Shown in pieces: positions 43,083 through 52,031 of a DNA stretch of 64,000 nt. The first letter of the stretch is position 1. Each line of letters starts with the position of its first letter. The translations under genes and the position numbers were made by a program. Where the stretch lies: the NCBI GenBank assembly GCA_033763975.1, contig JANRJM010000007.1:1-64000 (forward strand). Reading direction: 5' to 3'. This DNA is from Planctomycetota bacterium. GTDB lineage: Bacteria; Planctomycetota; Phycisphaerae; Phycisphaerales; UBA1924. The notes below the pieces were generated by a model that saw only the letters and a program-made list of their open reading frames with translations, did no database searches and was not told the DNA's origin.

Positions 43083-44552
43083 ATGAGCACACGAAACCTA
43101 CCCGGACTCGCCGCCGTGTTCCTGCCGCTGCTGCTGATGCTGCTGCTGATGATGATGGCGGCGTGCGATAGCGGCACAGACCCGTCGTCGGCGCCGTCAG
43201 CCTCGCCGGCGGGCGCCGCTGCGCCCACCAACCACGTGGACATCCCCGCTTCCGTTCGCCAGAACCTGGGCATCACCTTCGCGAAGGTCGAGCGCCGGGC
43301 CGTCGCCCGCACACTGCGCCTGCCGGGCCGCTTCGAGCTGCTCCCGAACGCCCGGCGGGAGCATCGCGCCGCCGTGCCCGGCACGGTGGAACTGCTCGTG
43401 GGGCAGTACGAAGTCATCAAGGCCGGCACGGTTCTGTACCGGATCGACTCGCCGCACTGGCGCCAGACGCAGCGTGAACTCGCCGACGCGCACGCCGCGC
43501 TGCGTCTTGCGCAGGCGGGCGCGGACAGCATCGGGCCGCTGTCCGCGGCGCACGAGCAGCACCACGCGGAAGTGGAGCGCGCGGTGGAGTTGTGGACGGC
43601 GCGGGTCGCGAACCTGGAACAACTGCGGGCGGCCGGCGGCGCGCGCGGGGACGAGATCGCGCAGGCCCGCGCTGCGCTGGCCTCCATCCGAGTTGACCTG
43701 GCCGAGACGCTCGAGAAGGAGGCCGAACTCGTGGCGCGGCGAACCGAAGCCGCGGCCTCGCTGGAAGCGGCCCGCGCACGCCTGGACTTCCTCTTCCAGG
43801 CCGCCGCCACGATGACGGGCCTGTCGGTAGGCGCACTCCAGGCCGCCGATCCCGCCTCTCTGCCCGCCGAAGCGCGCCCGCGCTGGGCGACGCTTCCCGC
43901 GATCGAGGTCCGCGCTCCCGCGCCCGGGGTCGTCGAAACCCTGCACGCGGTCTCGGGCGGCGTGGTCGATCAGCACGCGCCGGTCCTCTCCACCGTACAG
44001 CCCGAACTCGTCCGCTTCCGCGCCGTGGCGCTGCAGAGCGACCTCCTCCGACTCGCCGACGCCCAGCCCGCCACGGTGGTGCCGGCACAGGGGTCGATGC
44101 CCGTCGACGCCCCCGCCTTCGCGGGCACGCTCACGCTCGCCCCGACCGCAGATCCGGAACGCCGCACGCTCGAGGTGGTACTCGCGCCCGGGCCTGCGAC
44201 GCAGCCTCCCGGCTGGGCGCGGGCCGGAGTCGCCGCGTTCCTCGAAGTTGTCACCGGGCCCACGGGCTCCGGCACGCGCGACGAACTGGCAATCCCGCTG
44301 CGCTGCGTTGCGCGCGACGGCACGAAGGCCATCATCTTCCGCCGCGATCCGGCCAACCCCGACAAGGCCATCCGCATGGAGGCCGACCTCGGCCTCGACG
44401 ACGGTCGGTGGGTCGTCATCAGGAGCGGCGTCGCCGAGGACAACGAGATCGTCCTCGAAGGCGTCTACCAGCTCATGGTCGCCACCAGCGGCTCCATCAC
44501 CAAGGGCGGGCACTTCCACCCGGACGGCACGTTCCACGAGGGCGACGACTGA
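43083..44552 (+). CDS. Heavy-metal RND periplasmic adaptor (CzcB/CusB family)
   Basis: 489 residues. Signal plus lipobox LMMMAAC. The barrel-lipoyl region runs VDIPASVRQNLGITFAKVER and PGTVELLVGQYEVIKAG, a long helical hairpin (about 130-255) lies between the lipoyl halves, and a C-terminal domain ends HFHPDGTFHEGDD, with His residues that may bind metal. It connects the channel and the permease. It is cotranscribed with both: 31 bp after czcC and 22 bp before czcA. Confidence 0.92.
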   Translation: MSTRNLPGLAAVFLPLLLMLLLMMMAACDSGTDPSSAPSASPAGAAAPTNHVDIPASVRQNLGITFAKVERRAVARTLRLPGRFELLPNARREHRAAVPGTVELLVGQYEVIKAGTVLYRIDSPHWRQTQRELADAHAALRLAQAGADSIGPLSAAHEQHHAEVERAVELWTARVANLEQLRAAGGARGDEIAQARAALASIRVDLAETLEKEAELVARRTEAAASLEAARARLDFLFQAAATMTGLSVGALQAADPASLPAEARPRWATLPAIEVRAPAPGVVETLHAVSGGVVDQHAPVLSTVQPELVRFRAVALQSDLLRLADAQPATVVPAQGSMPVDAPAFAGTLTLAPTADPERRTLEVVLAPGPATQPPGWARAGVAAFLEVVTGPTGSGTRDELAIPLRCVARDGTKAIIFRRDPANPDKAIRMEADLGLDDGRWVVIRSGVAEDNEIVLEGVYQLMVATSGSITKGGHFHPDGTFHEGDD

Positions 44553-44574
44553 TCGCATCCCCGCGGCATTCACC

Positions 44575-47500
44575 ATGCTCAAGCACCTCATCGCCTTCTC
44601 GCTCAAGCACTCCTCGCTGGTGATCCTCATCGCCGCGGCGATGCTCGTGTACACCCTCGTCCGGCTGCCGCGCCTGCCGGTAGACGTCTTTCCGGAACTC
44701 AACGCGCCCACCGTGGTCGTGCTCACCGAGGCGGGCGGGCTGGCCGCCGATGAGGTCGAGCAGTACGTCACGTTCCCGCTCGAGTCGGCGGTGAACGGGC
44801 TGCCCGGTGTGCGCCGCGTCCGATCGGCCTCGGCCATCTCGCTCTCGCTCGTCTGGGTCGAGTTCGACTGGGGCACCGACATCTACCGCGCCCGCCAGCT
44901 CGTCGCCGAGCGCCTCGACGGCGTCCGCGGCTCGCTCCCCCCGGGCGTGGAGCCCGTCATGACGCCCATCTCGTCGATCACCGGCGAGATCATGCTCCTG
45001 GCCGTCTCCTCACCCGACGGGAGCGTGAGTGACCTGGACCTGCGCGCGTACGCCGAGTTCGACCTGCGCAACAAGCTCCTGGCCATCCCCGGCGTCTCGC
45101 AGGTCGCCGCCATCGGTGGCGAGCTGCCCGAGTACCAGGTGAACGTGCGGCAGGACCGCCTCGCCCTCCACGGGCTCACGGTCGCGGACGTGGTGGAGGC
45201 GGCCCGCGGCGCGCACAGCACCGCGAGCGCGGGCTACCTCGCCGATGTCGACCGGGCCGAACTCCCCGTCCGCCAGGCCGCCCGTGTCACAGGCGTGCGC
45301 GACATCGCCGCGACGCGCGTCGTCATGAAGGACGGCCTGCCGATCACCATCGGCGACGTCGCCGACGTGACGCTCGGGGGCGCCCCTCGTCGCGGCACCG
45401 CGGCCAACCAGGGCGTGCCCGCCGTCGTGCTGACCGTCCAGAAGGCCCCGGGCACCAACACGCTCACCCTCACCCGGCGCATCGACGAGGCCCTCGCCCA
45501 GATCGAGCAATCTGCCCCCCCGGGCGTGCGCATCAACAAGGACGTCTTCCGCCAGAGCCATTTCATCCAGCGCTCCGTGAACAACGTCATCAAGGTGCTG
45601 CTGGAGGCGACGGCCATCGTCGGCGTGATTCTCGTCCTGTTCCTCCTCAACGTGCGGACGATGATCATCACGCTGACGGCGCTTCCCCTGTCCCTCGCCG
45701 CGGCGCTCCTGACGCTCGACTGGCTGGGCCTCACGCTGAACGTCATGACGCTGGGCGGGCTGGCGGTCGCGATCGGAGAGCTCGTCGACGACGCGATCAT
45801 CGATGTCGAGAACGTGCACCGCCGGTTGGAGGAGAACGCGCTGCTCCCCGAAGACCAGCGCAAGGGCGTCGTGCAGACGATCTTCGACGCGAGCAACGAG
45901 ATCCGCTCGTCGGTCGTCTACGCGACCGTGCTCATCTGCATCGTGTTTCTCCCCCTCATGTTCCTGGACGGGCTGGAGGGCCGCTTCTTCAAGCCGCTGG
46001 CGATCACGTACGTCGTGTCGATCATGGCGTCCCTCGTGGTGGCGCTCACCGTCACGCCGGCGATGTGCAAGCTGCTGCTCAGGCCCGCCAGGCGTGCGGC
46101 GCGGGCGACGGACGCTCCGCACGCGAGCGGCCCCGCCCGCACCAACCCAGACGGATTCCTCGTCCGCTGGCTCAAGCGCCGCTACGAGCCCGCGCTGCGC
46201 TGGTCACTGGCGCACCGCGGGATCGTGCTCGGTGCGGCGGTGGGCGCCACCGTGCTTTCCCTCTTCCTGGCCCGCACGTTCGGAACATCGTTCCTCCCGG
46301 AGTTCAACGAGGGCTCGTTCACCGTCTTCGTGTCATCGCCCCCGGGCACCTCGCTGACCGAGAGCGACCGCTCGGCCCGTGCCATCGAGGCCCGGATCAT
46401 CCAGATCGAGGGTGTCCGCAGCGTGACCCGCCGCACCGGGCGTGCCGAGCGCGACGAGCACGCCGAACCGGTTTCCAACAGCGAGCTGGACATCCTCTTC
46501 GACCCCGGCGCCGACAAGACCGAGGTTCGAGCGCAAATCGCCGCCGTCGCGCAGGCCGTCCCGGGCGTCACCGTCCAGATCGGCCAGCCCATCGAGCACC
46601 GGCTCTCGCACATTCTCTCGGGCACGCCCGCGGCCATCGCGATCAACGTCTACGGCGAAGACCTGGCCACGCTTCGATCTCTCGCCCGGCGGATCGAGTC
46701 CGAGCTCAAGACCATCCCCGGCGCCCGCGACGTGACCGCCAACCGCGAGGTGCTCGTCACCAGCCTGCCCATCCGGTACCGCCATCAGGACCTCGCCGCC
46801 GCGGGTCTGACGCCCGCCGCCGCCGCCGAGCAGGTGCAGATGGCGCTCTACGGCGAAGAGGTCGCCGACGTGAATCACGGGCTCCGCCGGTACGCGCTCG
46901 TCGTGCGGCTCGACGCCTCCGAGCGCGAGCGCGTCGATCAGGTGCGCGACCTCATGCTCCGCGGCGAGGGCGACGACGCCAGCCCCGGCCCGACCGTCCG
47001 CCTCCGGGATGTCGCCGACATCGGGCCCGAGCGCACGCCCAACATCATCGCGCGCGAGAACGCCCAGCGAAAGGCCGTCGTCTCCTGCAACGTCGCCGAC
47101 GGGTACAACCTGGGCGACCTCGTCGAGCAGGTCAAGGCCCGCGTCGAGCCCATCGTGCATCGCGAAGGCTACGTCGTCGAGTTCGGCGGGCAGTTCGAGG
47201 CGCAGCGCTCCGCGAGCCGCACCCTGCTCATCGCCGGCGCGGGCATCGCCGTCGTCATGCTCATGCTGCTGCAACTCTCGACCGGCTCGCTGCGGGTGGG
47301 CGTGCTCGTGATGGTCAACCTGCCGCTGGCGACCATCGGGGGCGTGGCGGCGATCTTCATCACCGACTCGGTCCTGCACGCCGGGGGCGTCGCCGGGCTT
47401 GTCCGCAACTCACTCGCGCTCCTGGGCCTGGGCCCCTCGACGTACCACGCCCCCGTTCTCTCCATCGCCAGCCTCGTCGGCTTCATCACGCTCTTCGGCA

Positions 47501-47880
47501 TCGCCGTCCGCAACGGCATCCTGCTCGTCAACCACTACCGCCACCTTGTCGAGGTCGACCGCACGCCCATCGTCGACGCGATTGTCCGGGGCTCCATGGA
47601 ACGGCTCGTCCCCATCCTCATGACCGCACTTTCCGCCGCGCTGGGCCTGCTCCCCCTCGCCCTCGCCTCTGGCCAACCCGGCAGCGAACTGCTCGCACCC
47701 CTCGCGGTCGTCGTGCTCGGCGGCCTGAGTACCTCCACCTTCCTCAATCTCATCGTCGTGCCCGCCGGCTACGCACTGCTCCACGGCGTTTCCCGCCCGG
47801 CCGACGCCGCCGCGGGATCGACTTCCAGACCCTCCGTGCTCGGGCGCGTTGCCCGGGCGCTCGGCATCGTCCGCCGTTGA
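44575..47880 (+). CDS. Heavy-metal RND permease (CzcA/CusA family)
   Basis: 1101 residues, slightly longer than CusA (about 1047). TM1 is LVILIAAAMLVYTLVRLPRL, TM4 has LAVAIGELVDDAIIDVEN (Asp and Glu relay residues of HME-RND pumps), and there are two periplasmic porter domains. It exports a divalent or monovalent transition metal by proton antiport; the metal cannot be told with confidence. The three-Met cluster that marks Cu/Ag-specific CusA was not located. A further His-rich lipoprotein gene follows after 53 bp. Confidence 0.93.
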   Translation: MLKHLIAFSLKHSSLVILIAAAMLVYTLVRLPRLPVDVFPELNAPTVVVLTEAGGLAADEVEQYVTFPLESAVNGLPGVRRVRSASAISLSLVWVEFDWGTDIYRARQLVAERLDGVRGSLPPGVEPVMTPISSITGEIMLLAVSSPDGSVSDLDLRAYAEFDLRNKLLAIPGVSQVAAIGGELPEYQVNVRQDRLALHGLTVADVVEAARGAHSTASAGYLADVDRAELPVRQAARVTGVRDIAATRVVMKDGLPITIGDVADVTLGGAPRRGTAANQGVPAVVLTVQKAPGTNTLTLTRRIDEALAQIEQSAPPGVRINKDVFRQSHFIQRSVNNVIKVLLEATAIVGVILVLFLLNVRTMIITLTALPLSLAAALLTLDWLGLTLNVMTLGGLAVAIGELVDDAIIDVENVHRRLEENALLPEDQRKGVVQTIFDASNEIRSSVVYATVLICIVFLPLMFLDGLEGRFFKPLAITYVVSIMASLVVALTVTPAMCKLLLRPARRAARATDAPHASGPARTNPDGFLVRWLKRRYEPALRWSLAHRGIVLGAAVGATVLSLFLARTFGTSFLPEFNEGSFTVFVSSPPGTSLTESDRSARAIEARIIQIEGVRSVTRRTGRAERDEHAEPVSNSELDILFDPGADKTEVRAQIAAVAQAVPGVTVQIGQPIEHRLSHILSGTPAAIAINVYGEDLATLRSLARRIESELKTIPGARDVTANREVLVTSLPIRYRHQDLAAAGLTPAAAAEQVQMALYGEEVADVNHGLRRYALVVRLDASERERVDQVRDLMLRGEGDDASPGPTVRLRDVADIGPERTPNIIARENAQRKAVVSCNVADGYNLGDLVEQVKARVEPIVHREGYVVEFGGQFEAQRSASRTLLIAGAGIAVVMLMLLQLSTGSLRVGVLVMVNLPLATIGGVAAIFITDSVLHAGGVAGLVRNSLALLGLGPSTYHAPVLSIASLVGFITLFGIAVRNGILLVNHYRHLVEVDRTPIVDAIVRGSMERLVPILMTALSAALGLLPLALASGQPGSELLAPLAVVVLGGLSTSTFLNLIVVPAGYALLHGVSRPADAAAGSTSRPSVLGRVARALGIVRR

Positions 47881-47933
47881 TTCGCGCGGGCGCCGCTCGC
47901 ACAGTTTGTACCATCACCCCGAGAGGAACCGTC

Positions 47934-48512
47934 ATGACCCTGCACCGACTCGCCGCGCTCGCCCTCGCCGCCGCACCGCTCACGATGCTCGCGTCCGCCG
48001 GCGGCTGCGAAGAGAAGAAGCCCACGCCCACCACCAGCGCCGACGACCACGGGCACGATCACAACACCGACGACCACGGGCACGATCACAGCGCCGACGA
48101 CCACGGGCACGATCACAACGCGGGCGCCTCGCACCCCGCGCCAACCGCCGGCGGCCCCGGCCACGGCGGCTCGGTCATCGCCCTCGGCGAGCAGACCATC
48201 GGCGCGTTCAACGCCAAGGCCACGCGCGACCAGGGCGAGATCGTCGCCGGCAAGGACGCCCCCATCGACGTCACCGTCATGCCCGCGCCGGGCTCGACGG
48301 CGAAGGTCGCCGCCGTCCGCTTCTGGATCGGTACCGAGGACGCCAAGGGCAGCGTGAAGGCCCGCGCCGAGGTCGAGAACCCCACCGATCCCAGCCGCTG
48401 GCACACGCACGCCGAGGTGCCCAGCCCCCTCCCCGCCGAAAGCCGCCTCTGGGTCGAGATCGAGGACGACAAGGGTGCAACTACGGTCTCGAGCTTCGAC
48501 CTGAAAGTGTGA
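47934..48512 (+). CDS. His-rich metal-binding lipoprotein
   Basis: 192 residues. Signal with lipobox LASAGGC; then three 9-residue repeats DDHGHDHNT, DDHGHDHSA and DDHGHDHNA, encoded by a 27-bp tandem repeat at 48043-48120. The folded part resembles small beta-sandwich proteins of metal clusters, with VMPAPGSTAKVAAVRFW and SRWHTHAEVPSPLPAESRL. It probably buffers or delivers metal to the efflux pump directly upstream. No other domain recognised. Confidence 0.75.
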   Translation: MTLHRLAALALAAAPLTMLASAGGCEEKKPTPTTSADDHGHDHNTDDHGHDHSADDHGHDHNAGASHPAPTAGGPGHGGSVIALGEQTIGAFNAKATRDQGEIVAGKDAPIDVTVMPAPGSTAKVAAVRFWIGTEDAKGSVKARAEVENPTDPSRWHTHAEVPSPLPAESRLWVEIEDDKGATTVSSFDLKV

Positions 48513-48671
48513 GGCGCCGAGTTCGATCGTGCGTCGCCCGCCCGCGTCATACGCGCGGCCGTTCACGTCCCGCGAGTGACTCGTCCCTCCGCGCGCACAC
48601 GCTGGTCCCGTGATCGCCCCCCGCACCCCAGGCGATCAGCGACTCGGTGACGACGCATCGCGCGTGGTGGA

Positions 48672-49055
48672 CGATCGCTCTTCCAAGCCAAGCTCTATGC
48701 CTTCGAGCCCGCCACGCCGGGCAGGGCCGCGCTGCACGCCGAGGCCATCCGCAAGTTCAACGAACTCGTGGAGCTGCGTCGCGAGCGGCTCGAGGCGGTC
48801 CACACCGGGCTTCCCAGAGCGCTCTGGAGGGTGGTGGGGCTCGGCGCGATCCTCAACATTTCCATCACCTGGTTCTTCCGCGTTGAGCGGATTCGCCTGC
48901 ACGCGATCCTTGTCGGCATCACGTCGGCCCTTGTCGGGCTGCTGATCTTCCTGACGGGGGCGATGGACAATCCCTTCCGCGGCGAAGTCAGCGTCGGGCC
49001 CGACTCGTTTGAGTCGGTCTACGAGCAGTTGATGCGCCAGCACGAAGGCACGTAA
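48672..49055 (+). pseudogene. DUF4239 (bestrophin-like) protein, 5'-truncated
   Basis: The open frame runs FQAKLYAFEPATPGRAALHA (no start codon in frame) into AIRKFNELVELRRERLEAVH and then two hydrophobic segments (LWRVVGLGAILNISITWFF; AILVGITSALVGLLIFLTGA). This is the C-terminal half of DUF4239 membrane proteins. The first in-frame start, GTG at 48768, would omit the conserved first part, so the gene has lost its N-terminal helices. Confidence 0.65.
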
Positions 49056-49110
49056 GCCCGCAGCCGAGCCGCCGCCTCTGTGTGGATTGGCCGAACGCAG
49101 GGATCCGGCC

Positions 49111-49860
49111 CTACCGGCGTTGATAGGTGTTCTTCAATCTGTCCTGCAGAACCACGACCGTGTCATCCTTGCCCGGCGCAAGGCTGAGGTCTGCTTCGAG
49201 AAGGCGGGCGCGGTACTTCCAGCCGCGCGGCAGTCGCAACCGCGATTCGAGCGTCGCGAGGTCGGCGATCTTGACGTCAGGCTCCTCCGACAGCGACATG
49301 GAATGCATGACGTAGACAACACCATCCGGCGAGATCAACTCGTAGACCTCCTCGCCACCTTTGAAAGTGTTGGTCGTCTTGCGCGGCACGACACGCTCTT
49401 TGAGCGGATCGCCATCGCCCCGCTTGACCTCGAGCGTGGCGACGAGACCCATCTCGATGCCGCCGAAGCGTCGTCGCGATTCCGCCGGCGGCGTCGGGGC
49501 CGGAGAGTTCGGGAGCCAGATCTTTGGTCCGTTGATCACGACGCGCTGGGCCTTGGTTTCAGTCTTAATAGCAGCGGCATCAAACACCGCCTTACAATCT
49601 TTCGGGCAAGCGCTGATGCCCTGGGTGCTCCAGACTTCAGCCTCGTTCTTGCCCGCGTTACGCCGCACGATCATGATTTCGCAATATCGCCCGCCTCGCA
49701 CGAGTGGCTTGACGTCCTCGGCTGTCGCATCCGTCGTGTTTTGTGTTGGCGCAGACGTGGGCTGGTGCACGAGTGCGGCCCCGCCGACGGTCAGACAGGT
49801 CAACGCGGCGGCCGCAGCCAACTCTCGCCGCGAGCGACAAATGCTCTTGAATATGGTCAT
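49111..49860 (-). CDS. Exported hypothetical protein
   Basis: 249 residues. Signal peptide about 1-27 (ELAAAAALTCLTVGGAALVH). The mature part includes GGRYCEIMIVRRNAGKNEAE, VWSTQGISACPKDCKAVFDA with two conserved-looking Cys, INGPKIWLPN and a VYVMHSMSLSEEPDVKI core. I do not recognise a family. Convergent with the DUF4239 remnant. Flanking genes are decayed metal genes, so it may be cargo of the same region. Confidence 0.7.
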   Translation of the reverse strand: MTIFKSICRSRRELAAAAALTCLTVGGAALVHQPTSAPTQNTTDATAEDVKPLVRGGRYCEIMIVRRNAGKNEAEVWSTQGISACPKDCKAVFDAAAIKTETKAQRVVINGPKIWLPNSPAPTPPAESRRRFGGIEMGLVATLEVKRGDGDPLKERVVPRKTTNTFKGGEEVYELISPDGVVYVMHSMSLSEEPDVKIADLATLESRLRLPRGWKYRARLLEADLSLAPGKDDTVVVLQDRLKNTYQRR

Positions 49861-50155
49861 GATCAGTCTCCTTCACCTGAATCGAGCCCAAAGCCCCGGA
49901 CGCGGTATCAGCAGCACTGTACTCTTCGGTGTCAACCCGTGCTGTGGACGAGAGTCCTCGTTGATCGCGTACAGGGCGGGCACCGCGAAGTCGAAGCCTC
50001 GATGCACGAAGACAACTCCACCCGCGCCGCCGTCCTCTTCAGCGGCACCGGGACGCGGGCGAAGTGCGTCAGCGGCGCACGCCTGCGGGCTCGATCCCGC
50101 TCGCGGCGTTGCTGGCTTGCTGGGGGCACCGCCCATCATCGCGGCCAAAGTCTGA
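49861..50155. other. Gene-poor stretch before TolC fragment
   Basis: No start, ribosome-binding site or family match is convincing on either strand. A minus-strand frame ending near 49873 reads FVHRGFDFAVPALYAINEDS, which looks protein-like but has no recognised relatives. I treat the stretch as eroded DNA. Confidence 0.4.
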
Positions 50156-51184
50156 TTGCAAACCCGCGATGCAGCCTTCGATCTCGCGCCGGGTGTCGGG
50201 GCTGCCGGTGCGACGGCGCACATCCGGCAACATACACGCGCCCAAGCGCGCCCGCGCCGTCAAAGCCCGACACACAAACCCCGATTGCCATGCAGAAATG
50301 GCGGGGGGTGCACTGGCACACCCATCGCCACAGAACGCGCGGCGCGGGCGAACCTCGAGAGCGTTCGGTCTGCATATCGCCCCGGGGAAGCGAAGCCAGA
50401 ACTGCCGTTGCTCACCACGGAATCGCCGCTGGCGGACTACCTGCGCTGCGCGATGCTCAACAACCCTCGCGTTGAGGCTGCGTACTACGCGTGGGCTGCC
50501 TCCGTCGAGCGCATCACACCCGCGCGGTCGCTCCCCGACCCGCGCCTGACCTTCGAGGCCGATATCGCCGACATGCTCGACGCCGTCATGCCCGGCCTCA
50601 TGCTTGACCTGCCGGGACCGGGCAAGCTCCGGGCGGCCGGTGATGTGGCGGCGGCGGAGGCGAAGGTGGGGTACTTCGGCTTTGAGAGCGAGGTGCTCCA
50701 GGCTGCGTACGCGACCAAGTCCGCCTACATCCGGCTTCATTTCCTGAGCGACACGATCCGGGTGCAGCGCGAAGCGCTCGCCCTGCTCGGCGATGTCGAG
50801 TCGCAGGCGCAGCAGCAGGTCGGCGCTGGACGCGGCACGATCCAGGACGTCCTGCGCGCCCAGATCGAGCGAGAACAGCTGGCCAACCAGATCGCCAACC
50901 TGGAGGACTCGCGGGGCGTGCTGGAGGCCGAGTTCCGGGCCGCGCTTGGTCACTCACCCGCGGATGTCTCGGTGCCCGTGCCCGCCACGTTTGAAGTCGC
51001 GAGTTCGCCGGGGTCGGTGGACACGGTGCTCGATCGCGGCTCCGACGTCATGCAGCCCATGGCCATCCCGGCGATGGGCGGCATGACCGTGTCGCTCATC
51101 ACGCTCTTCATTGTGCCCTGCGTCTTCTGCGCGGTCGAGGAGTGGAAGTGGAGCCGCAGCCGGCGTAAGCAGGCCGCGGCGTGA
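50156..51184 (+). pseudogene. Chimeric remnant: TolC/CusC N-part joined to RND permease C-terminus
   Basis: From about 50310 the frame is a TolC/CusC channel: PLLTTESPLADYLRCAMLNN, PRVEAAYYAWAASVERITPA and GKLRAAGDVAAAEAKVGYF. After VDTVLDRGSDVMQ it switches to VMQPMAIPAMGGMTVSLITL and FIVPCVFCAVEEWKW, the last helix and tail of a CusA-type permease. So about half of cusC, all of cusB and almost all of cusA were removed in one in-frame deletion. The N-terminal 50 codons before the TolC part look frameshifted and carry no real signal peptide. Not a functional pump part. Confidence 0.8.
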
Positions 51185-51198
51185 GATCCGACGCACTG

Positions 51199-51487
51199 AG
51201 GGCGGGTCGCCGGACCGGCTCCCCCGCGTGCCTGTTGTGTCCGGACCGTTTCCTCGACGCTGGGCGACGTTTCAGGCGTCACGGTCCGATCTGTCGCCGT
51301 CGGCAGCGCCGAGATCGAGGCTCCCGACGGGCTCACTGTCGCGGCGGCCATCGCGGCGCTCGACGAGGTGGGCTACCCGTCCCGAGTCCGCGACTCGAAG
51401 ACGCTTCCCGCCCGAGGGCTCGCGCCGCGAAAGTCCTGCTGCGGCTCCAGCGACAGCGATGAAGATCCTCGGGGCTGCTGCGGCTAA
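51199..51487 (+). pseudogene. HMA copper-chaperone domain remnant
   Basis: The frame ending at TAA 51485-51487 reads RACCVRTVSSTLGDVSGVTV followed by VGSAEIEAPDGLTVAAAIAA, LDEVGYPSRV and a Cys-rich tail CCGSSDSDEDPRGCCG. This is the ferredoxin-like HMA fold of copper chaperones, but the strand with GMTC is cut and there is no in-frame start codon after the upstream TGA. Lies between the cus remnant and csoR. Confidence 0.65.
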
Positions 51488-51541
51488 AGCCGGCGATCGC
51501 CCACGTTCATTCGCAGGAGTTCGCCCGAAGGAACATCAGCC

Positions 51542-51994
51542 ATGAAGAACCGCAAGAACAACGAACCACGCATCGAGACTCCAAGTCCGTCACTCAACGG
51601 CCACGGCAGTGCCGCCGCTTCGGACGCGATGGCCACGCCGTCGGCGTGCTGCGGCTGCGCGGGGACACGCGCAGGGGCAGGCGCCCATGAAGGCGTAGGC
51701 CCCGGAGCCCACGCCGCGGGTGTCGACTCTGGGCTTAAGGCCGCCAACCTCAAGCACCTCAAACGCATTGAGGGCCAAGTGCGCGGCATCGCCGCGATGA
51801 TCCAGGAGGACCGCTACTGCGCCGACATCATCCAGCAGTGCGCGGCGGTGCAGGAGTCCCTCCGAGCTGTGGCGAAGAACCTGCTGCGGAACCACCTCGG
51901 GCATTGCGCGAGCCGCGCGATGCACGGTGACAAGCAGCAGCAGGACGCGATGGTCGAAGAGCTCATCGAACTGGTCGGAAGGATTGCACGCTAA
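51542..51994 (+). CDS. csoR: CsoR/RcnR-family metal-sensing repressor
   Basis: 150 residues. The DUF156 core (about 68-150) has LKHLKRIEGQVRGIAAMIQE, YCADIIQQCAAVQESL and NHLGHCASRA. The Cys-His-Cys triad (YC, NHLGHC) is that of copper-sensing CsoR. An extra N-terminal 65 residues with CCGC and several His is longer than the roughly 90-residue family norm. It probably represses the adjacent copper ATPase gene (37-bp gap). Confidence 0.9.
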   Translation: MKNRKNNEPRIETPSPSLNGHGSAAASDAMATPSACCGCAGTRAGAGAHEGVGPGAHAAGVDSGLKAANLKHLKRIEGQVRGIAAMIQEDRYCADIIQQCAAVQESLRAVAKNLLRNHLGHCASRAMHGDKQQQDAMVEELIELVGRIAR

Positions 51995-52031
51995 GCGCGA
52001 CACCCCGCGATAACTCACACAGGCGACAGAA

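Noticed and set aside
48043-48120. CRISPR-like repeat array
   Set aside because: The 27-bp repeats have no spacers and lie inside a His-rich coding sequence.
49873-50223. Minus-strand frame with VVFVHRGFDFAVPALYAINE
   Set aside because: Only part looks protein-like; it lacks a good start and overlaps the TolC remnant on the other strand.
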